NCBI RefSeq assembly: GCF_006965485.1
Contig: NZ_CP041360.1
Location: 4,010,501 to 4,074,500 of the forward strand
DNA: 64,000 nt
Direction of reading: 5' to 3'
From: Spirosoma sp. KCTC 42546
GTDB taxonomy: Bacteria > Bacteroidota > Bacteroidia > Cytophagales > Spirosomataceae
Shown here piece after piece: positions 53,135 through 63,374 of this stretch. The notes beneath the pieces were generated by a model that worked only from the letters and a program-made list of their open reading frames with translations, made no database searches and was not told the DNA's origin. How positions within the stretch are numbered: position 1 is the stretch's first letter; each line of letters opens with the position of its first letter. The position numbers and the translations under genes were made by a program.

Positions 53135-55483
53135 TTAATTAGGATTGAACCGACTGAGAAAAGACTTTTTTTTCTGCACTCCTTTGGTCTGGTACAAATC
53201 GCTTTTGTAGCCGCCATAACTATAGTAGCTGGATGCGTCGTTCTGTACAGCGTTGAGTATAACATTGAGTTTATTGAATCGCTTCTCCCGATATAACGAG
53301 TCCAGCATTTTCAGGCAGTTCTTCGGCGTAACATCGTGCCGAACAATGTAGAGAGTTGCATCAGCATGCTGGGCAATCAACTGGGCATCGGTCACTAATC
53401 CCACTGGGGGCGCATCGATCAGAATATAATCGAAGTGACGCCGAAGATCCATAATGAGCTGCTGTAGTCGGGGGCTGCTCAATACTTCCGACGGATTGGG
53501 GGGAAGTGGGCCACTTGTAATGATGAAATAATTTGGTTTATCGGGCAGAGGAGTGACAATTTGGGGTAAGCTTGTTTCGCCCGAGAGGTAATTGCTTAGC
53601 CCAGGACCATCGGGCAAATTAAGCGACTGGCGAAGCCGGGGTTTACGAAGATCCATCTCCAGAATTACGGTCCGCATACCCACTAACGCCAGACTTGCAC
53701 CGAGGTTCAATGAGATAAATGACTTCCCTTCTCCCTCAATGCTGGACGTAAAGAGCAATACCTGACTACTATCCTGGCTACTTCGGAGGTAATTTAAATT
53801 AGTTCGCAGCATCCGAATCTGCTCGGCAATAACGGTATTGCTCCGGTTGGCAACGACAAGTGCTTCGGACTGCTTTTTCTTGACGATCTCACCCAGAATT
53901 GGAACCTGTGTGCCTTCTTCAACATCTGATCGGTGCATGACCCGGTTATTGACCAGATCGTACACGGCCAGAAAAGCCGCTGGCAAGACTAAGCCCGCTA
54001 GCCCAAACAGTAGAAATAGTAAGGATTTATTGGGCTTTATAGGCTTCTCATCCGTCAGGGCGGCATCAATAACACGGGAGTCTGATATAGCCGATGCGTA
54101 GGAAACCGCCGTTTCTTCCCGTTTTCTTAGTAAATAGGTATATAAATCATTTTTAATAGCCTGTTGCCGGGTGATATTCAATAGGATACGCTCCTTGGCA
54201 GGAATTGTGCGGATAACGCTTTCTATTTTATGATTTTTGGCTAAGAACTGCTGTTGGGCTCCGGCTAGGATTTTCTGCATCGTCCCAATGTTTTCTGAAA
54301 TATTGGACCTGACCGTTTGAAGCTGGCTGTTGACCGTTTGTAACAATGGATTCTTCTCCGAGGTTGTCCGCATTAATTGATCACGCTGGGCTTCCAGTTT
54401 TGTGAACGTTTCGAAAAGACCGAGCAAGGTGGGGTCATTCAAGCCGAGTGTGGCTGGTGTGCCACTGCGGTACGCCGGTTGGCTATTCACATACTTTTGA
54501 ACGTCGTTCAGCGCCTGTAACTGAATGGTTACCTGACTCAGTTCGGTGTCGTTTTGCTGGGCACTTTCAAGGAAACCCTTCGCTTGAAGGCCCAGGTCTG
54601 TGATTCCTTCCGATGATTTATAGGTCTCTACCCCTTTTTCAACCGTTTGCAATTCGCCTGACACCAACTGAAGTCGATCATCAATAAAATTCAGTGTATT
54701 GGAAGCCACCCGGTTCTTATCTAATACGGAGGCCTTGGTATACAGGTCGATTAATCGATTTAAAATTGCTTCTCCTTTATCGGGAACGCCCGTTTCTATT
54801 GAAAGCATGATGACTGTGGACGCCTTACTGGTTGGCTCGGCTTTCAGTACCCTGAGGTAGTTTTTGGCAGTTTTATGGCGGGGAGCTACCTGAATCAGCA
54901 GGGGCTCAGTACTGGCCGATATTGCCTGTCGGGGAAAGAAGCGCAACCTGCCCATTGAAGTCTGAATACTCGTATTCAGTGGATACAGTTTATTCTCTAC
55001 TTTAATGGAGTTGTTGTCGATAAACTGGATCGTAAATGGCTTCTCCTGATACAGGGCGCTGGTCGGTTGCTCGATAATCAGTCGAATGGGGGACTGCTGA
55101 AATAACTCCCGTGGGCCATAAGGTGTATCATGGAAATACGTTACATCCAGACCGAGTTCCTGAACGACCTGATTCATGAGGGTGTACGATTTGAACACCT
55201 CAATCTCGTTTTCGACAATTTTTTTAGGCGCAAAAATTTCAAGGTCTTTTAAAATATTGTCGGAGTCCAGCCCTTTCTTTTCATCCTTGATCAACAAACT
55301 GCTTTGACTCAGATAGATTGGTTGCTTAAACTGCAAATAAACGTAAGCGGCCAACAGCATTAGGCCGAGGGTTATCAGGAACCAATACCAGTGACGAACA
55401 TAACGGAGCAGGGTGGTCCGGAAGGCGCTGTCTGTATCCATCACCTGGTAGGGTACGTAGGAATAGTTGGATGAATTAGACAT
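53135..55483 (-). CDS. Polysaccharide-biosynthesis tyrosine autokinase, Wzc-like
   Basis: The protein has 782 residues. The N-terminal Wzz domain starts with a membrane segment (WYWFLITLGLMLLAAYVYLQ). A long periplasmic coiled coil follows, then a second membrane segment near residue 510 and a C-terminal BY-kinase: Walker A IEGEGKSFISLNLGASL, Walker A' ILEMDLRKPRLR, Walker B DYILIDAPP. The tail has a tyrosine cluster (SSYYSYGGYKSDLYQ) for autophosphorylation. It controls chain length and export together with the Wza-like lipoprotein, which starts 17 bases upstream, and the CpsB-like phosphatase can reverse its phosphorylation. Confidence 0.95.
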   Translation of the reverse strand: MSNSSNYSYVPYQVMDTDSAFRTTLLRYVRHWYWFLITLGLMLLAAYVYLQFKQPIYLSQSSLLIKDEKKGLDSDNILKDLEIFAPKKIVENEIEVFKSYTLMNQVVQELGLDVTYFHDTPYGPRELFQQSPIRLIIEQPTSALYQEKPFTIQFIDNNSIKVENKLYPLNTSIQTSMGRLRFFPRQAISASTEPLLIQVAPRHKTAKNYLRVLKAEPTSKASTVIMLSIETGVPDKGEAILNRLIDLYTKASVLDKNRVASNTLNFIDDRLQLVSGELQTVEKGVETYKSSEGITDLGLQAKGFLESAQQNDTELSQVTIQLQALNDVQKYVNSQPAYRSGTPATLGLNDPTLLGLFETFTKLEAQRDQLMRTTSEKNPLLQTVNSQLQTVRSNISENIGTMQKILAGAQQQFLAKNHKIESVIRTIPAKERILLNITRQQAIKNDLYTYLLRKREETAVSYASAISDSRVIDAALTDEKPIKPNKSLLFLLFGLAGLVLPAAFLAVYDLVNNRVMHRSDVEEGTQVPILGEIVKKKQSEALVVANRSNTVIAEQIRMLRTNLNYLRSSQDSSQVLLFTSSIEGEGKSFISLNLGASLALVGMRTVILEMDLRKPRLRQSLNLPDGPGLSNYLSGETSLPQIVTPLPDKPNYFIITSGPLPPNPSEVLSSPRLQQLIMDLRRHFDYILIDAPPVGLVTDAQLIAQHADATLYIVRHDVTPKNCLKMLDSLYREKRFNKLNVILNAVQNDASSYYSYGGYKSDLYQTKGVQKKKSFLSRFNPN

Positions 55484-55500
55484 AGCAGACTCGGATTGAT

Positions 55501-56283
55501 TTAATTACGGGTGAGTAGGATTGCAATGAATGATAACGCACTTAGTACGGTGGGAACAATCAGGTAAAACCGATCTGCATTTGCCACACGTGCTTTGCCT
55601 GGTTCCACATATACAATGTCGTTTGGATGTAGGTAGTAATAGGGCGACCGAAACAAATTGCGCTGGGTTAAGTCAACGCGCGAAAATGTTTTTTTGCCGC
55701 TTTCTTCCCGGATAACCAGCACATTATCGCGCCGACCATAAATGGTTGCATCGCCCGCTAAACTTAGGGCTTCTATTAAGGTAACCTGATCGTTGGGAAT
55801 TGTGAAGAGGGCTGGACGCGTTACTTCGCCCAAAACTGAAATTCGGAAATTCTGATTACGCACATTCACCGTCGGCTCTTTTAAAAAAGGGCTCAATTTT
55901 TGCTTGATGAGCGCACTACATTCGCTAACGGTCAGATCACCAACGGAGAGCCGACCTACTAAGGGTAATTCAATTTCGCCCGATGCAGCTACCAGATAAC
56001 CTGCCATTTCGGGAAGGCCGCTGGTGTTGGCTTGTTGCTGCGTACGCCCAGTTGAGAGTGTGGTGAGAGCGTGCGGGTTAAAAAAAGCGGATGCATCGGC
56101 ATTGAGGCTACTCACCTGAATCGATAGTACATCACCCTGTTTAATACGGGGGACATAGGATTCGGCGATTGGGACACTGCCTTTTGCACCGGAATTGTCC
56201 TGAAAATAAACGACTTGCCTAGACGAAACACAGCTCAATTCCCCGAAGCAAACTCCGCAAAAACATGCTATAACAACGAACAT
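55501..56283 (-). CDS. Polysaccharide export lipoprotein, Wza-like
   Basis: From the ATG at 56283 the protein has 260 residues, with a lipoprotein-type signal (MFVVIACFCGVCFGELSC). A longer start at 56388 would add 35 residues ahead of the signal, so it is less likely. The poly-export domain starts at YVPRIKQGDVLSIQVSSLN and is followed by SLBB segments (FRISVLGEVTRPALFTIPND, then YLHPNDIVYVEPG). A C-terminal hydrophobic segment (LIVPTVLSALSFIAILL) may be a membrane anchor. It forms the outer-membrane export pore with the Wzc-like kinase. It heads the leftward operon. Confidence 0.88.
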   Translation of the reverse strand: MFVVIACFCGVCFGELSCVSSRQVVYFQDNSGAKGSVPIAESYVPRIKQGDVLSIQVSSLNADASAFFNPHALTTLSTGRTQQQANTSGLPEMAGYLVAASGEIELPLVGRLSVGDLTVSECSALIKQKLSPFLKEPTVNVRNQNFRISVLGEVTRPALFTIPNDQVTLIEALSLAGDATIYGRRDNVLVIREESGKKTFSRVDLTQRNLFRSPYYYLHPNDIVYVEPGKARVANADRFYLIVPTVLSALSFIAILLTRN

Positions 56284-56388
56284 ATGGCTTGTAGGGATGC
56301 TTAAAGCCCAACGGTTACTCGTATTCAGAGGGTTGTTACAGAGGTGAATCATAAACGGGTAAAAATTTTCCAGACTCAGCATTCCCAA

Positions 56389-57030
56389 AATAAATTCTTG
56401 GCTAAAAAGCTAAATCAGGGTAGACGTGCTTCAGCAGCAGGAATGAGAGTAGAGCATTGAATGCTTGTCTACGGCTAGTAATTTAACCATGAAGTAGCCT
56501 TAATCAAGCAAAATTTATACCAATGAATAATCATTTTTTGTTTCTACTGTAATTAAGTGTATACATGTTTTAGTAGGATGGGATAAATAGCTTTTAGACG
56601 CTATTTAGGCATATGGTAACTGATCAATTTGGCCACTACTGTGCTAGTATGCCTGTTGGTAGATAATATATACTTGACGGGTTGCCTTCTATAATCAATT
56701 TTATACAGATCATTCTGGCTACTAAGGGGTAGAATAAAGGCCCACTTCAATCAACAAAAATTGACTTCTATACACGCTTAAGATCGACGACAAGGCTTTA
56801 ATCTGGATGCTGTATCGATTGAAGGGTATAGATTCGCCACCCATGCAATCAGATACTGGCAAGTTCTGGGGAACCGCTTCGAAACTGAATACCAGACGAA
56901 AAGTAAAAGCCATTAATCCGTGTCACAAGCAGAACCTGTGACACGGATTAATGGCTAAGGGGATTTGACTTATTTAGATTCGCGAGCTAATACGAATACT
57001 CGCGTCTTGACTGGAGAGTTGAGGACCTTA
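56389..57030. other. Intergenic region upstream of the export operon
   Basis: No credible gene is visible in about 640 bases. The left part is AT-rich and should hold the promoter of the leftward export operon, but no clear TAnnTTTG element could be assigned. A short leftward ORF at 56722-56913 starts inside a hairpin and is not convincing. The right part holds the terminator at 56908-56956. Confidence 0.45.
56908..56956. terminator. Perfect 20-bp hairpin terminator
   Basis: AGCCATTAATCCGTGTCACA at 56908-56927 is the exact reverse complement of 56937-56956, with a 9-base loop. It lies downstream of the leftward lipoprotein gene that ends at 57031. Confidence 0.75.
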
Positions 57031-57489
57031 TTATAAGGTAGGGTCAAATTCAAGATTGATATCAGCATCTTTCCCATCTACGGGTGCACGCTGCCGAAGG
57101 ATGAGTTTACTCTTGGTCAACTGAATAATCGGGAAGTTGCCTTTGAAACCAGATACATCTACATCGATCGATTTGTTGTCGGTAGCAAGTGTCCAGGTGC
57201 CGCCATTGATAACGGAATTGGATTGTTTTGGGTCAAGAGCGCGGACGGTACCATCATTTCTAAACTGCATGTTGAGGTCATACAAAACCTGGGTCGCTAA
57301 ATTCAGGCGGCTTTTGTTGACGGCCTGTCCATCGGGTGTCGATACCTGAACGGTTCGCCAGTTATTGGCTACCAGCAATTCGGTTTGTGATGCCTCGGTA
57401 GGCGTTGGGTTGTTGCCATCGTCCTTTTTACAATGGGTAAGCGTTAGTAGCAGCGTGGTACACACCAGCAGAAGTCGGATTGGATTCAT
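57031..57489 (-). CDS. Lipocalin-like lipoprotein of unknown function
   Basis: From the ATG at 57489 the protein has 152 residues. The lipoprotein signal ends at LTHC with Cys20, followed by a charged Lys/Asp/Asn/Pro linker. An upstream start at 57549 would hide that signal. The rest has beta-strand blocks (LLVANNWRTVQVSTPDGQAV, then LNMQFRNDGTVRALD, GGTWTLATDNKSIDVDVSGF) like the lipocalin-type small domains common in Bacteroidota lipoproteins. It is probably attached to the outer membrane. The function is unknown. Confidence 0.7.
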   Translation of the reverse strand: MNPIRLLLVCTTLLLTLTHCKKDDGNNPTPTEASQTELLVANNWRTVQVSTPDGQAVNKSRLNLATQVLYDLNMQFRNDGTVRALDPKQSNSVINGGTWTLATDNKSIDVDVSGFKGNFPIIQLTKSKLILRQRAPVDGKDADINLEFDPTL

Positions 57490-57613
57490 AACGAGATAAA
57501 GCCGTTTTGTACGTACTTGTTTACATGAATAACGAGAAGCGTTTGCCAATTCGTTTAGTAACCGGGTCGCTTTACGCCCCTAAAATTCCGTAGTTTTGGC
57601 GAAACTTCAAGCA

Positions 57614-59260
57614 ATGCAGGGTTCATTTGGCAGTTTGTTTGTCTGGGTCGTTGGCTTTTGGCTGAATTATTATCCAGTAGCCAGCGCTCAGGAGTGTGCT
57701 GATCGGCTTAATTTTACGCCCGTTAGCCAGCCTAATCAGATTGAGTGGAGTAAATTTCCGGATTTTACACTCCCATTTCCTATTATCTATGGTGGTCCCC
57801 GGTTTGCCGATGTACAGGCGAGCCCATTACGGCATGGATTTAGTCATCTGGTTGATGTAAAAGATAGTGAATACGGCTCACTGGTACAGGCAAAGCAACG
57901 TGCATTGGTGTATTACGGGTTTGCAACAGGGCTGAATCAGCCGTGGGAAACCCTCGAAAGCCCCTGGGCAAATGACCTGGCAGCCTACCGTGCCAAGTGG
58001 GATCGCTTTTTGTCGGATTTGGCCGGGGGACAGAAAAACTCGGCTGGCTTATATGTTCTCCCGGTAAACCGGCTCTCCTTAGATATTGAACGATTTCTGG
58101 AAACGGATAGCCGGATTCTGAAAATCAAAACCGATACCCGTGTTCCCGAAATCTACCGGGCCCTTTCTGACGCCGACTTTGTGGCCGCCTATAAAAAAGC
58201 AATGCGCAACCTCTACGCGGAAGGGTTACGCTATGTTCGCCAGCATGCCGATCTGACCGGTATCAGCGTGAGTAGTTACGCCGATACTCCCGTATTAAAT
58301 ACCTACCTGAACGTACCAACTTTCACCTGGACTGATTGGACGACCAACCTCAGCCGGACAAATTACATGGTCCAGGATTCACTTGGGCGCGGTATAGGTG
58401 GCCCGTACTATGATCAATTAGACGCTTTGTCGCCCTCAGCCTATTATTATTACGACTATCCGAACCCACTGGCGAAAGACTATCTGGCGTATCTGCTGTT
58501 TCAGATCGAAGTGAATCGGGCCTGGAGTACGAAACCAGTGGTCCCCTGGGTCTGGCTGCGGTACCATGATAGTTCGAGTAGTTTCCCAAACTTCATCCAG
58601 CCCTTTATGGCGGAGGCTACGGCTATATTCCCTTTTTTTTCGGGGGCATCCGGCTTGTGGCTTTGGGAAAATCCTACCCTGACAGGTACCCGAACCGATA
58701 CCTATGCCGCCTATGAATACTTTACGCATGGACTGTATCGGCTATCACACTTTGCCGATATGTTTCAGGGGAACTATGAACTCGTGATTGAGACCACCGC
58801 CCGGGATTTAATGGATAAGCAACTGCCAGTTTGGCGGGGGGTTGCCAAAGAAAACAAAATCCTGATAGCCGCCCAAAACCCTTACGCGGCCGATGGCGTG
58901 AAAACCAGCCTGACGGTACGGTATAAGACCTGGCAACAGACCATTGAGCTTACCGGCCGTGAGGTGTATCTATGCCGTTTTGATATAGGCACGGTGACTG
59001 CTAACGAACCCGCTTTAGCTGATGTTAGCGTGTTTCCCAATCCAGCTCAAACAATCCTAATGGTGTCGTTCGGGCAATTACCCACATCAGCAACAAGCCT
59101 TGTTTTATTAAACACAAACGGCCAATCCGTCGTTAGGAGAGTGGTTAACAGTGTTAAGGAGTACATAAACGTGACGCATTTACCCGCCGGGCTCTATGTG
59201 CTCCGAATCCAAAATGAAACCGGAAGCCAAACGAAAAAAATAGTCATTACGAGTCATTAG
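57614..59260 (+). CDS. Secreted protein with type IX sorting domain
   Basis: From the ATG at 57614 the protein has 548 residues. An upstream TTG start is less likely because the signal peptide (VWVVGFWLNYYPVASAQ) begins right after this ATG. Residues about 30-465 form a large domain rich in Trp and Tyr (FPIIYGGPRFADVQ, LSLDIERFLETDSR, FTWTDWTTNLSRTN, VVPWVWLRYHDS) that looks like a TIM-barrel enzyme, possibly a glycan or polymer hydrolase, but I cannot name a family. The last 80 residues (VFPNPAQTILMVSFGQL, LLNTNGQSVV, LPAGLYVLRIQ, KKIVIT) are a typical T9SS type A sorting domain, so it is exported across the outer membrane and probably attached to the surface. Confidence 0.75.
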   Translation: MQGSFGSLFVWVVGFWLNYYPVASAQECADRLNFTPVSQPNQIEWSKFPDFTLPFPIIYGGPRFADVQASPLRHGFSHLVDVKDSEYGSLVQAKQRALVYYGFATGLNQPWETLESPWANDLAAYRAKWDRFLSDLAGGQKNSAGLYVLPVNRLSLDIERFLETDSRILKIKTDTRVPEIYRALSDADFVAAYKKAMRNLYAEGLRYVRQHADLTGISVSSYADTPVLNTYLNVPTFTWTDWTTNLSRTNYMVQDSLGRGIGGPYYDQLDALSPSAYYYYDYPNPLAKDYLAYLLFQIEVNRAWSTKPVVPWVWLRYHDSSSSFPNFIQPFMAEATAIFPFFSGASGLWLWENPTLTGTRTDTYAAYEYFTHGLYRLSHFADMFQGNYELVIETTARDLMDKQLPVWRGVAKENKILIAAQNPYAADGVKTSLTVRYKTWQQTIELTGREVYLCRFDIGTVTANEPALADVSVFPNPAQTILMVSFGQLPTSATSLVLLNTNGQSVVRRVVNSVKEYINVTHLPAGLYVLRIQNETGSQTKKIVITSH

Positions 59261-59289
59261 GTGGTCATTCCTAATGACCACAACCTATC

Positions 59290-61329
59290 ATGCCCAATCA
59301 ACTCCAATACGAAACCAGCCCATACTTGCTTCAGCACGCCGAAAATCCTGTTGACTGGTACCCTTGGGGCGATGAAGCCCTGACTAAAGCCGTTGCAGAA
59401 GATAAACCAATTCTGGTTAGTATTGGCTATTCGGCCTGCCACTGGTGCCATGTTATGGAACGGGAGTCATTTGAAAAGGAAGACGTAGCCTTGTTGATGA
59501 ACCAGCATTTCGTGTGTATTAAAGTTGACCGTGAGGAGCGCCCGGATGTTGACGCCATTTACATGGATGCCGTTCAGGCAATGGGTGTGCAGGGGGGCTG
59601 GCCGCTCAACGTGTTTTTGATGCCTGATGCCAAGCCATTTTATGGACTCACATACCTACCTAAAAAGAACTGGATGAATTTGCTGGATAGCGTTCGATCT
59701 GCTTTCGACGAACACCGACAGGATCTTGTCCAGTCGGCGGATGGGTTCGCGCGGGAGTTGAACCTATCCGATGCCGAACGCTATGGACTGACGCAGAATG
59801 ACCCACTTTTTGCGCCTGAAACGGTAGATGTACTGTACCGAAAAGTAGCAGTTAAGGCCGATGATGAAAAGGGGGGCATGCGTCGTGCCCCAAAGTTTCC
59901 AATGCCGAGCATCTGGCGATTTTTACTTCGTTACTACGATGCCACTGGCAACGAAGCAGCCCTACATCAAGTCAAACTGACGCTTGATCGGATGGCGCTG
60001 GGTGGAATTTACGATCAGCTTGGCGGGGGATTTGCCCGCTATTCAACGGATGCTGATTGGTTCGCACCCCATTTTGAGAAGATGTTGTATGATAATGGTC
60101 AACTTCTTACGCTTTACGCTGAAGCGTACAGTCTGACCAAAAGTCCGCTCTACAAACATGTTGTTTATCAAACCATTGGTTTTGCTCAGCGTGAATTATT
60201 GAGTCCCGAAGGCGGATTCTATTCCGCTCTCGATGCGGATAGTGAAGGTGTAGAAGGTAAATTTTACACCTTCACTACACCCGAGCTACAGGAGATTCTG
60301 GGGGGCGAGTACGACTGGTTTGCCGAACTCAATAATCTGACAGAAGCGGGTAACTGGGAACACGGACTGAACATTCTGCACCGCACGGAGTCCGATGAAT
60401 CATTTGCCGAACGTATGGGCTGGTCACTTGCCGAGCTGAATGTACGTCTGGATGCTACGCACACCCGACTATTAAGGGTACGCACGGAACGTATTCGGCC
60501 GGGATTAGACGATAAGATTCTGTGCTCCTGGAATGGTCTGATGCTAAAAGGGCTGGCTACGGCTTATCGGGTTTTTGGCGAGCCAGAGTTTTTAACCCTC
60601 GCTTTACGGCTGGCGTTCTTTTTGCTGAAAAAGATGCGGGACAGTCGAAATGGCCGACTTTGGCATACCTATAAACTGGGCAGGGCCCGCCAGGCCGGAT
60701 TCCTGGACGATTATGCCGCGGTTATTGATGGACTTGTGGCACTCTATCAGGCCACCTTCACCGAAAGCTGGTTGACAGAAGCAGACCAGCTCATGCAGTA
60801 TGTATTGGCTAATTTTAGCGATGATACAGTCGATGAGTTGACCGGCCCGGAACCGCTCTTTTTCTTTACCGACAAAAATGGAGAGGAGCTTATTGCCAGG
60901 CGCAAAGAGCTGTTCGATAATGTGATTCCTGCATCGAACTCAATGATGGCCGAAAACCTGTACACGCTGAGTTTGTTACTGGAACGACCCAATTATGCTG
61001 ACCGTGCCGACCAGATGCTGGGGCGGGTACAACCACTGGTTCAGCAAAACGCCGATTACCTGACCAACTGGGCCGCTCAATTTGCCCTTCGGGCACGTCC
61101 TACTGCCGAAATCGCTATTGTCGGCCCCCAAGCAGATCAGTTCAGAGCCGAACTAGATGCTGAGTATTACCCTAATAAAGTGCTCTGCGGTACTGCCGGT
61201 ACGAGTGAATTACCCCTATTACACCAACGAAACATGCTTGATGGACAAACGGCTATATACGTCTGTTACAATAGGGCTTGTCAGTTACCGGTTACCAGTG
61301 TGGCAGAGGTATGGCAGATGCTACATTAA
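59290..61329 (+). CDS. YyaL/SSP411-like thioredoxin-domain protein (DUF255)
   Basis: The protein has 679 residues with no signal peptide. The N-terminal thioredoxin-like domain carries [14 protein letters not shown] with Cys50 and Cys53. The following block ([20 protein letters not shown]) is typical. The remaining 500 residues form an (alpha/alpha)6 barrel related to GlcNAc epimerases ([20 protein letters not shown], then [20 protein letters not shown]). The function is unclear despite wide conservation. It starts 29 bases after the T9SS protein gene stop with a small hairpin between. Confidence 0.92.
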   Translation: MPNQLQYETSPYLLQHAENPVDWYPWGDEALTKAVAEDKPILVSIGYSACHWCHVMERESFEKEDVALLMNQHFVCIKVDREERPDVDAIYMDAVQAMGVQGGWPLNVFLMPDAKPFYGLTYLPKKNWMNLLDSVRSAFDEHRQDLVQSADGFARELNLSDAERYGLTQNDPLFAPETVDVLYRKVAVKADDEKGGMRRAPKFPMPSIWRFLLRYYDATGNEAALHQVKLTLDRMALGGIYDQLGGGFARYSTDADWFAPHFEKMLYDNGQLLTLYAEAYSLTKSPLYKHVVYQTIGFAQRELLSPEGGFYSALDADSEGVEGKFYTFTTPELQEILGGEYDWFAELNNLTEAGNWEHGLNILHRTESDESFAERMGWSLAELNVRLDATHTRLLRVRTERIRPGLDDKILCSWNGLMLKGLATAYRVFGEPEFLTLALRLAFFLLKKMRDSRNGRLWHTYKLGRARQAGFLDDYAAVIDGLVALYQATFTESWLTEADQLMQYVLANFSDDTVDELTGPEPLFFFTDKNGEELIARRKELFDNVIPASNSMMAENLYTLSLLLERPNYADRADQMLGRVQPLVQQNADYLTNWAAQFALRARPTAEIAIVGPQADQFRAELDAEYYPNKVLCGTAGTSELPLLHQRNMLDGQTAIYVCYNRACQLPVTSVAEVWQMLH

Positions 61330-61549
61330 TTTTCCATTAAAATATGACCGTTTTATAAATTCATACAATTATTCCAAGTTTTTATTGTGATGAAAATAGG
61401 AAATTAATAGAATGGAAAATACCTTCATGGCGGTTTAGCATAGTACGGGTTAACTAAAGGGAGATAATGTATAGTATTGATTATTAGTCTTTTAGTTGCC
61501 AAGTTGCTGATTGTTAGATTCATCAATAGTACCTTATCACTATAACGCT

Positions 61550-62437
61550 ATGAACACCACACGTTTACTCCATTGCTTTGCTTATTTATTTCTGCTAATT
61601 GGTTTTTGGGGATGTACAGACCATCGAATTCCGGTTGCGCCAGGAGCCAGTCGTTTACGGGTTAAAACAATAATTCAGGAAGGGCCAAACGGCACATCGA
61701 AGATCAGTGCGTTCAACTACGATTCACAGGGTCGGCTGAGTTTGATTATCGGCTATCAGGCACCTGATAGCAGTACCACACCCGTAGAGAATACGGTTTT
61801 TCAATACGATGGCCAAAATCGACTGACCCAGGCACGGCGTGAGGTTGTCCGACGAGCAAGCAGTTCACCAAATCCGTTTGAACTCTACCGATATGGCTAT
61901 AATGGAGCTGGTCTGGTAGATGGGGTTGGATTCTCTTCAAGCAGCATGGGCGCTGTCACTCGCTGGAATGCAACTCTTCAATATAATGGTGCCAACAAAG
62001 CGGTGGGCAGTTCTGAATTCTTTGATATCCCTGGGGTTACAATTACGAGTAATAGTTCGTACGTCTACACCGGCAACAATATAACGTCCGTCACTACGAC
62101 ATCAACGCTTTTTCGAAACACACCCTTCACCACCACCAGCACAACAACCTATGCATTTGACACGAATGTAAATCCGTTCTATGGGGTATTTGTCATTCCT
62201 AAGCTTGCGCAGTTTGCGTTTCCACCAAGCGCAAGTCTTAATGACAACACCTACTTCGGGGGACTTCGTTTTCTGTCAACGTTAAGCCAGAATAACATAC
62301 TTTCTGCCATAGATGGTGGGGGAGGAGTCACCTTATATTCGTATACCTACAACGCGGCTAATCTGCCAACCAAACGCGTTACGGCCGCTGGTAATAGTGT
62401 TTTGGAAACTTTATACTTCGAGTATGAAAACTACTAA
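61550..62437 (+). CDS. YD-repeat-like lipoprotein, copy 1
   Basis: From the ATG at 61550 the protein has 295 residues. The lipoprotein signal ends at FWGC with Cys22. An upstream start at 61511 would hide it. The body has repeated Tyr/Asn/Asp-rich blocks (ISAFNYDSQGRLSLIIGYQ, FQYDGQNRLTQ, LYRYGYNGAGLVDG, LYSYTYNAANLPTKRV) like the YD repeats of RHS proteins, but far fewer. It ends in LYFEYENY. It is probably surface-exposed. A second copy follows after 45 bases and is nearly identical in the first third only. Confidence 0.75.
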   Translation: MNTTRLLHCFAYLFLLIGFWGCTDHRIPVAPGASRLRVKTIIQEGPNGTSKISAFNYDSQGRLSLIIGYQAPDSSTTPVENTVFQYDGQNRLTQARREVVRRASSSPNPFELYRYGYNGAGLVDGVGFSSSSMGAVTRWNATLQYNGANKAVGSSEFFDIPGVTITSNSSYVYTGNNITSVTTTSTLFRNTPFTTTSTTTYAFDTNVNPFYGVFVIPKLAQFAFPPSASLNDNTYFGGLRFLSTLSQNNILSAIDGGGGVTLYSYTYNAANLPTKRVTAAGNSVLETLYFEYENY

Positions 62438-62482
62438 GAGACAGGCCCAAGTTCAAACATAATAGCTTATTACCACAACCCT

Positions 62483-63358
62483 ATGAATACTACACGTTTA
62501 CGTCAAGGCTTGAGCATTTTACTGCTTATTATTGGTTTTTGGGGATGCACAGATCACCGAATTCCTGTTGTTACGCCAGGAGCCAGTCGTTTACGGGTTA
62601 AAACAATAACCCAGGAAGGGCCAAACGGCACATCGAAGATCAGTGCGTTCAACTACGATTCACAGGGTCGGCTGAGTTTGATTATCGGCTATCAGGCACC
62701 TGATAGCAGCACCACACCCGTTGAGAACACAGTTTTTCAATACGATGGCCAAAATCGACTGACCCAGGCTCTGCACTCGGAAGTTCGACGTGGATCAAGA
62801 TCTGAAACATACACGCTTGCTTATAATGCAGCAGGCCAGTTGTCGGGAATTGGTAACTCGCCCTCCACATTTGGTGTAGGTCTCCAATACAACACCCCTA
62901 ATCAGATCACATATAATAAAGGAATAAATGTGGGTGGTCTTCAATCCAGCGGAGGTGGTTCGTTCACCTTTACGGGAAATAACCTGACTTCGTCTACTGA
63001 TGTATTTTCTATAATCCGCTTAGGAGGGCCTAACATACCGGTTTACAATAGGTCGATCAGTACTACCTATGCATTCGATGAGAAAATAAATCCATTTTAT
63101 GGCGCATTTGTCATTCCCGCGCCGGGTGTATTTCTTCCTCCTGCCGGTGTGGGATCATTTGGGCCTTTCTACACCTATTACGGAGGCATTGATAATCAGT
63201 TTAACTTTAGTCAGAACAATGTGGCCTCGGCTATAACCGGGGGGGGCGTTACTCTTTACTCATATCTTTACAATGCCGCTAATCTGCCAACCAAGCGTGT
63301 TACGGCCACTGGCAACAGCGTGGTGGAGACGTTGTATTTTGAGTATGAAAACTATTGA
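62483..63358 (+). CDS. YD-repeat-like lipoprotein, copy 2
   Basis: The protein has 291 residues and is a tandem paralogue of the gene before it. The lipoprotein signal ends at FWGC (Cys22). The first 95 residues repeat the sister sequence almost exactly, from RLRVKTITQEGPNGTSKISA to FQYDGQNRLTQA. The middle (residues about 100-240) is largely different (RRGSRSETYTLAYNAAGQLS, then GGSFTFTGNNLTSSTD). The ends again agree (NAANLPTKRVTATGNS, LYFEYENY). The pattern suggests recombination or gene conversion with a diversified centre. The function is unknown. Confidence 0.75.
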   Translation: MNTTRLRQGLSILLLIIGFWGCTDHRIPVVTPGASRLRVKTITQEGPNGTSKISAFNYDSQGRLSLIIGYQAPDSSTTPVENTVFQYDGQNRLTQALHSEVRRGSRSETYTLAYNAAGQLSGIGNSPSTFGVGLQYNTPNQITYNKGINVGGLQSSGGGSFTFTGNNLTSSTDVFSIIRLGGPNIPVYNRSISTTYAFDEKINPFYGAFVIPAPGVFLPPAGVGSFGPFYTYYGGIDNQFNFSQNNVASAITGGGVTLYSYLYNAANLPTKRVTATGNSVVETLYFEYENY

Positions 63359-63374
63359 ACGCTAGACTAACGAT

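Noticed and set aside
56722..56913. 63-residue leftward ORF upstream of the export operon
   Set aside because: Its start is within the stem of a terminator. I also looked for a transposase fragment on the plus strand but found no recognisable motif.
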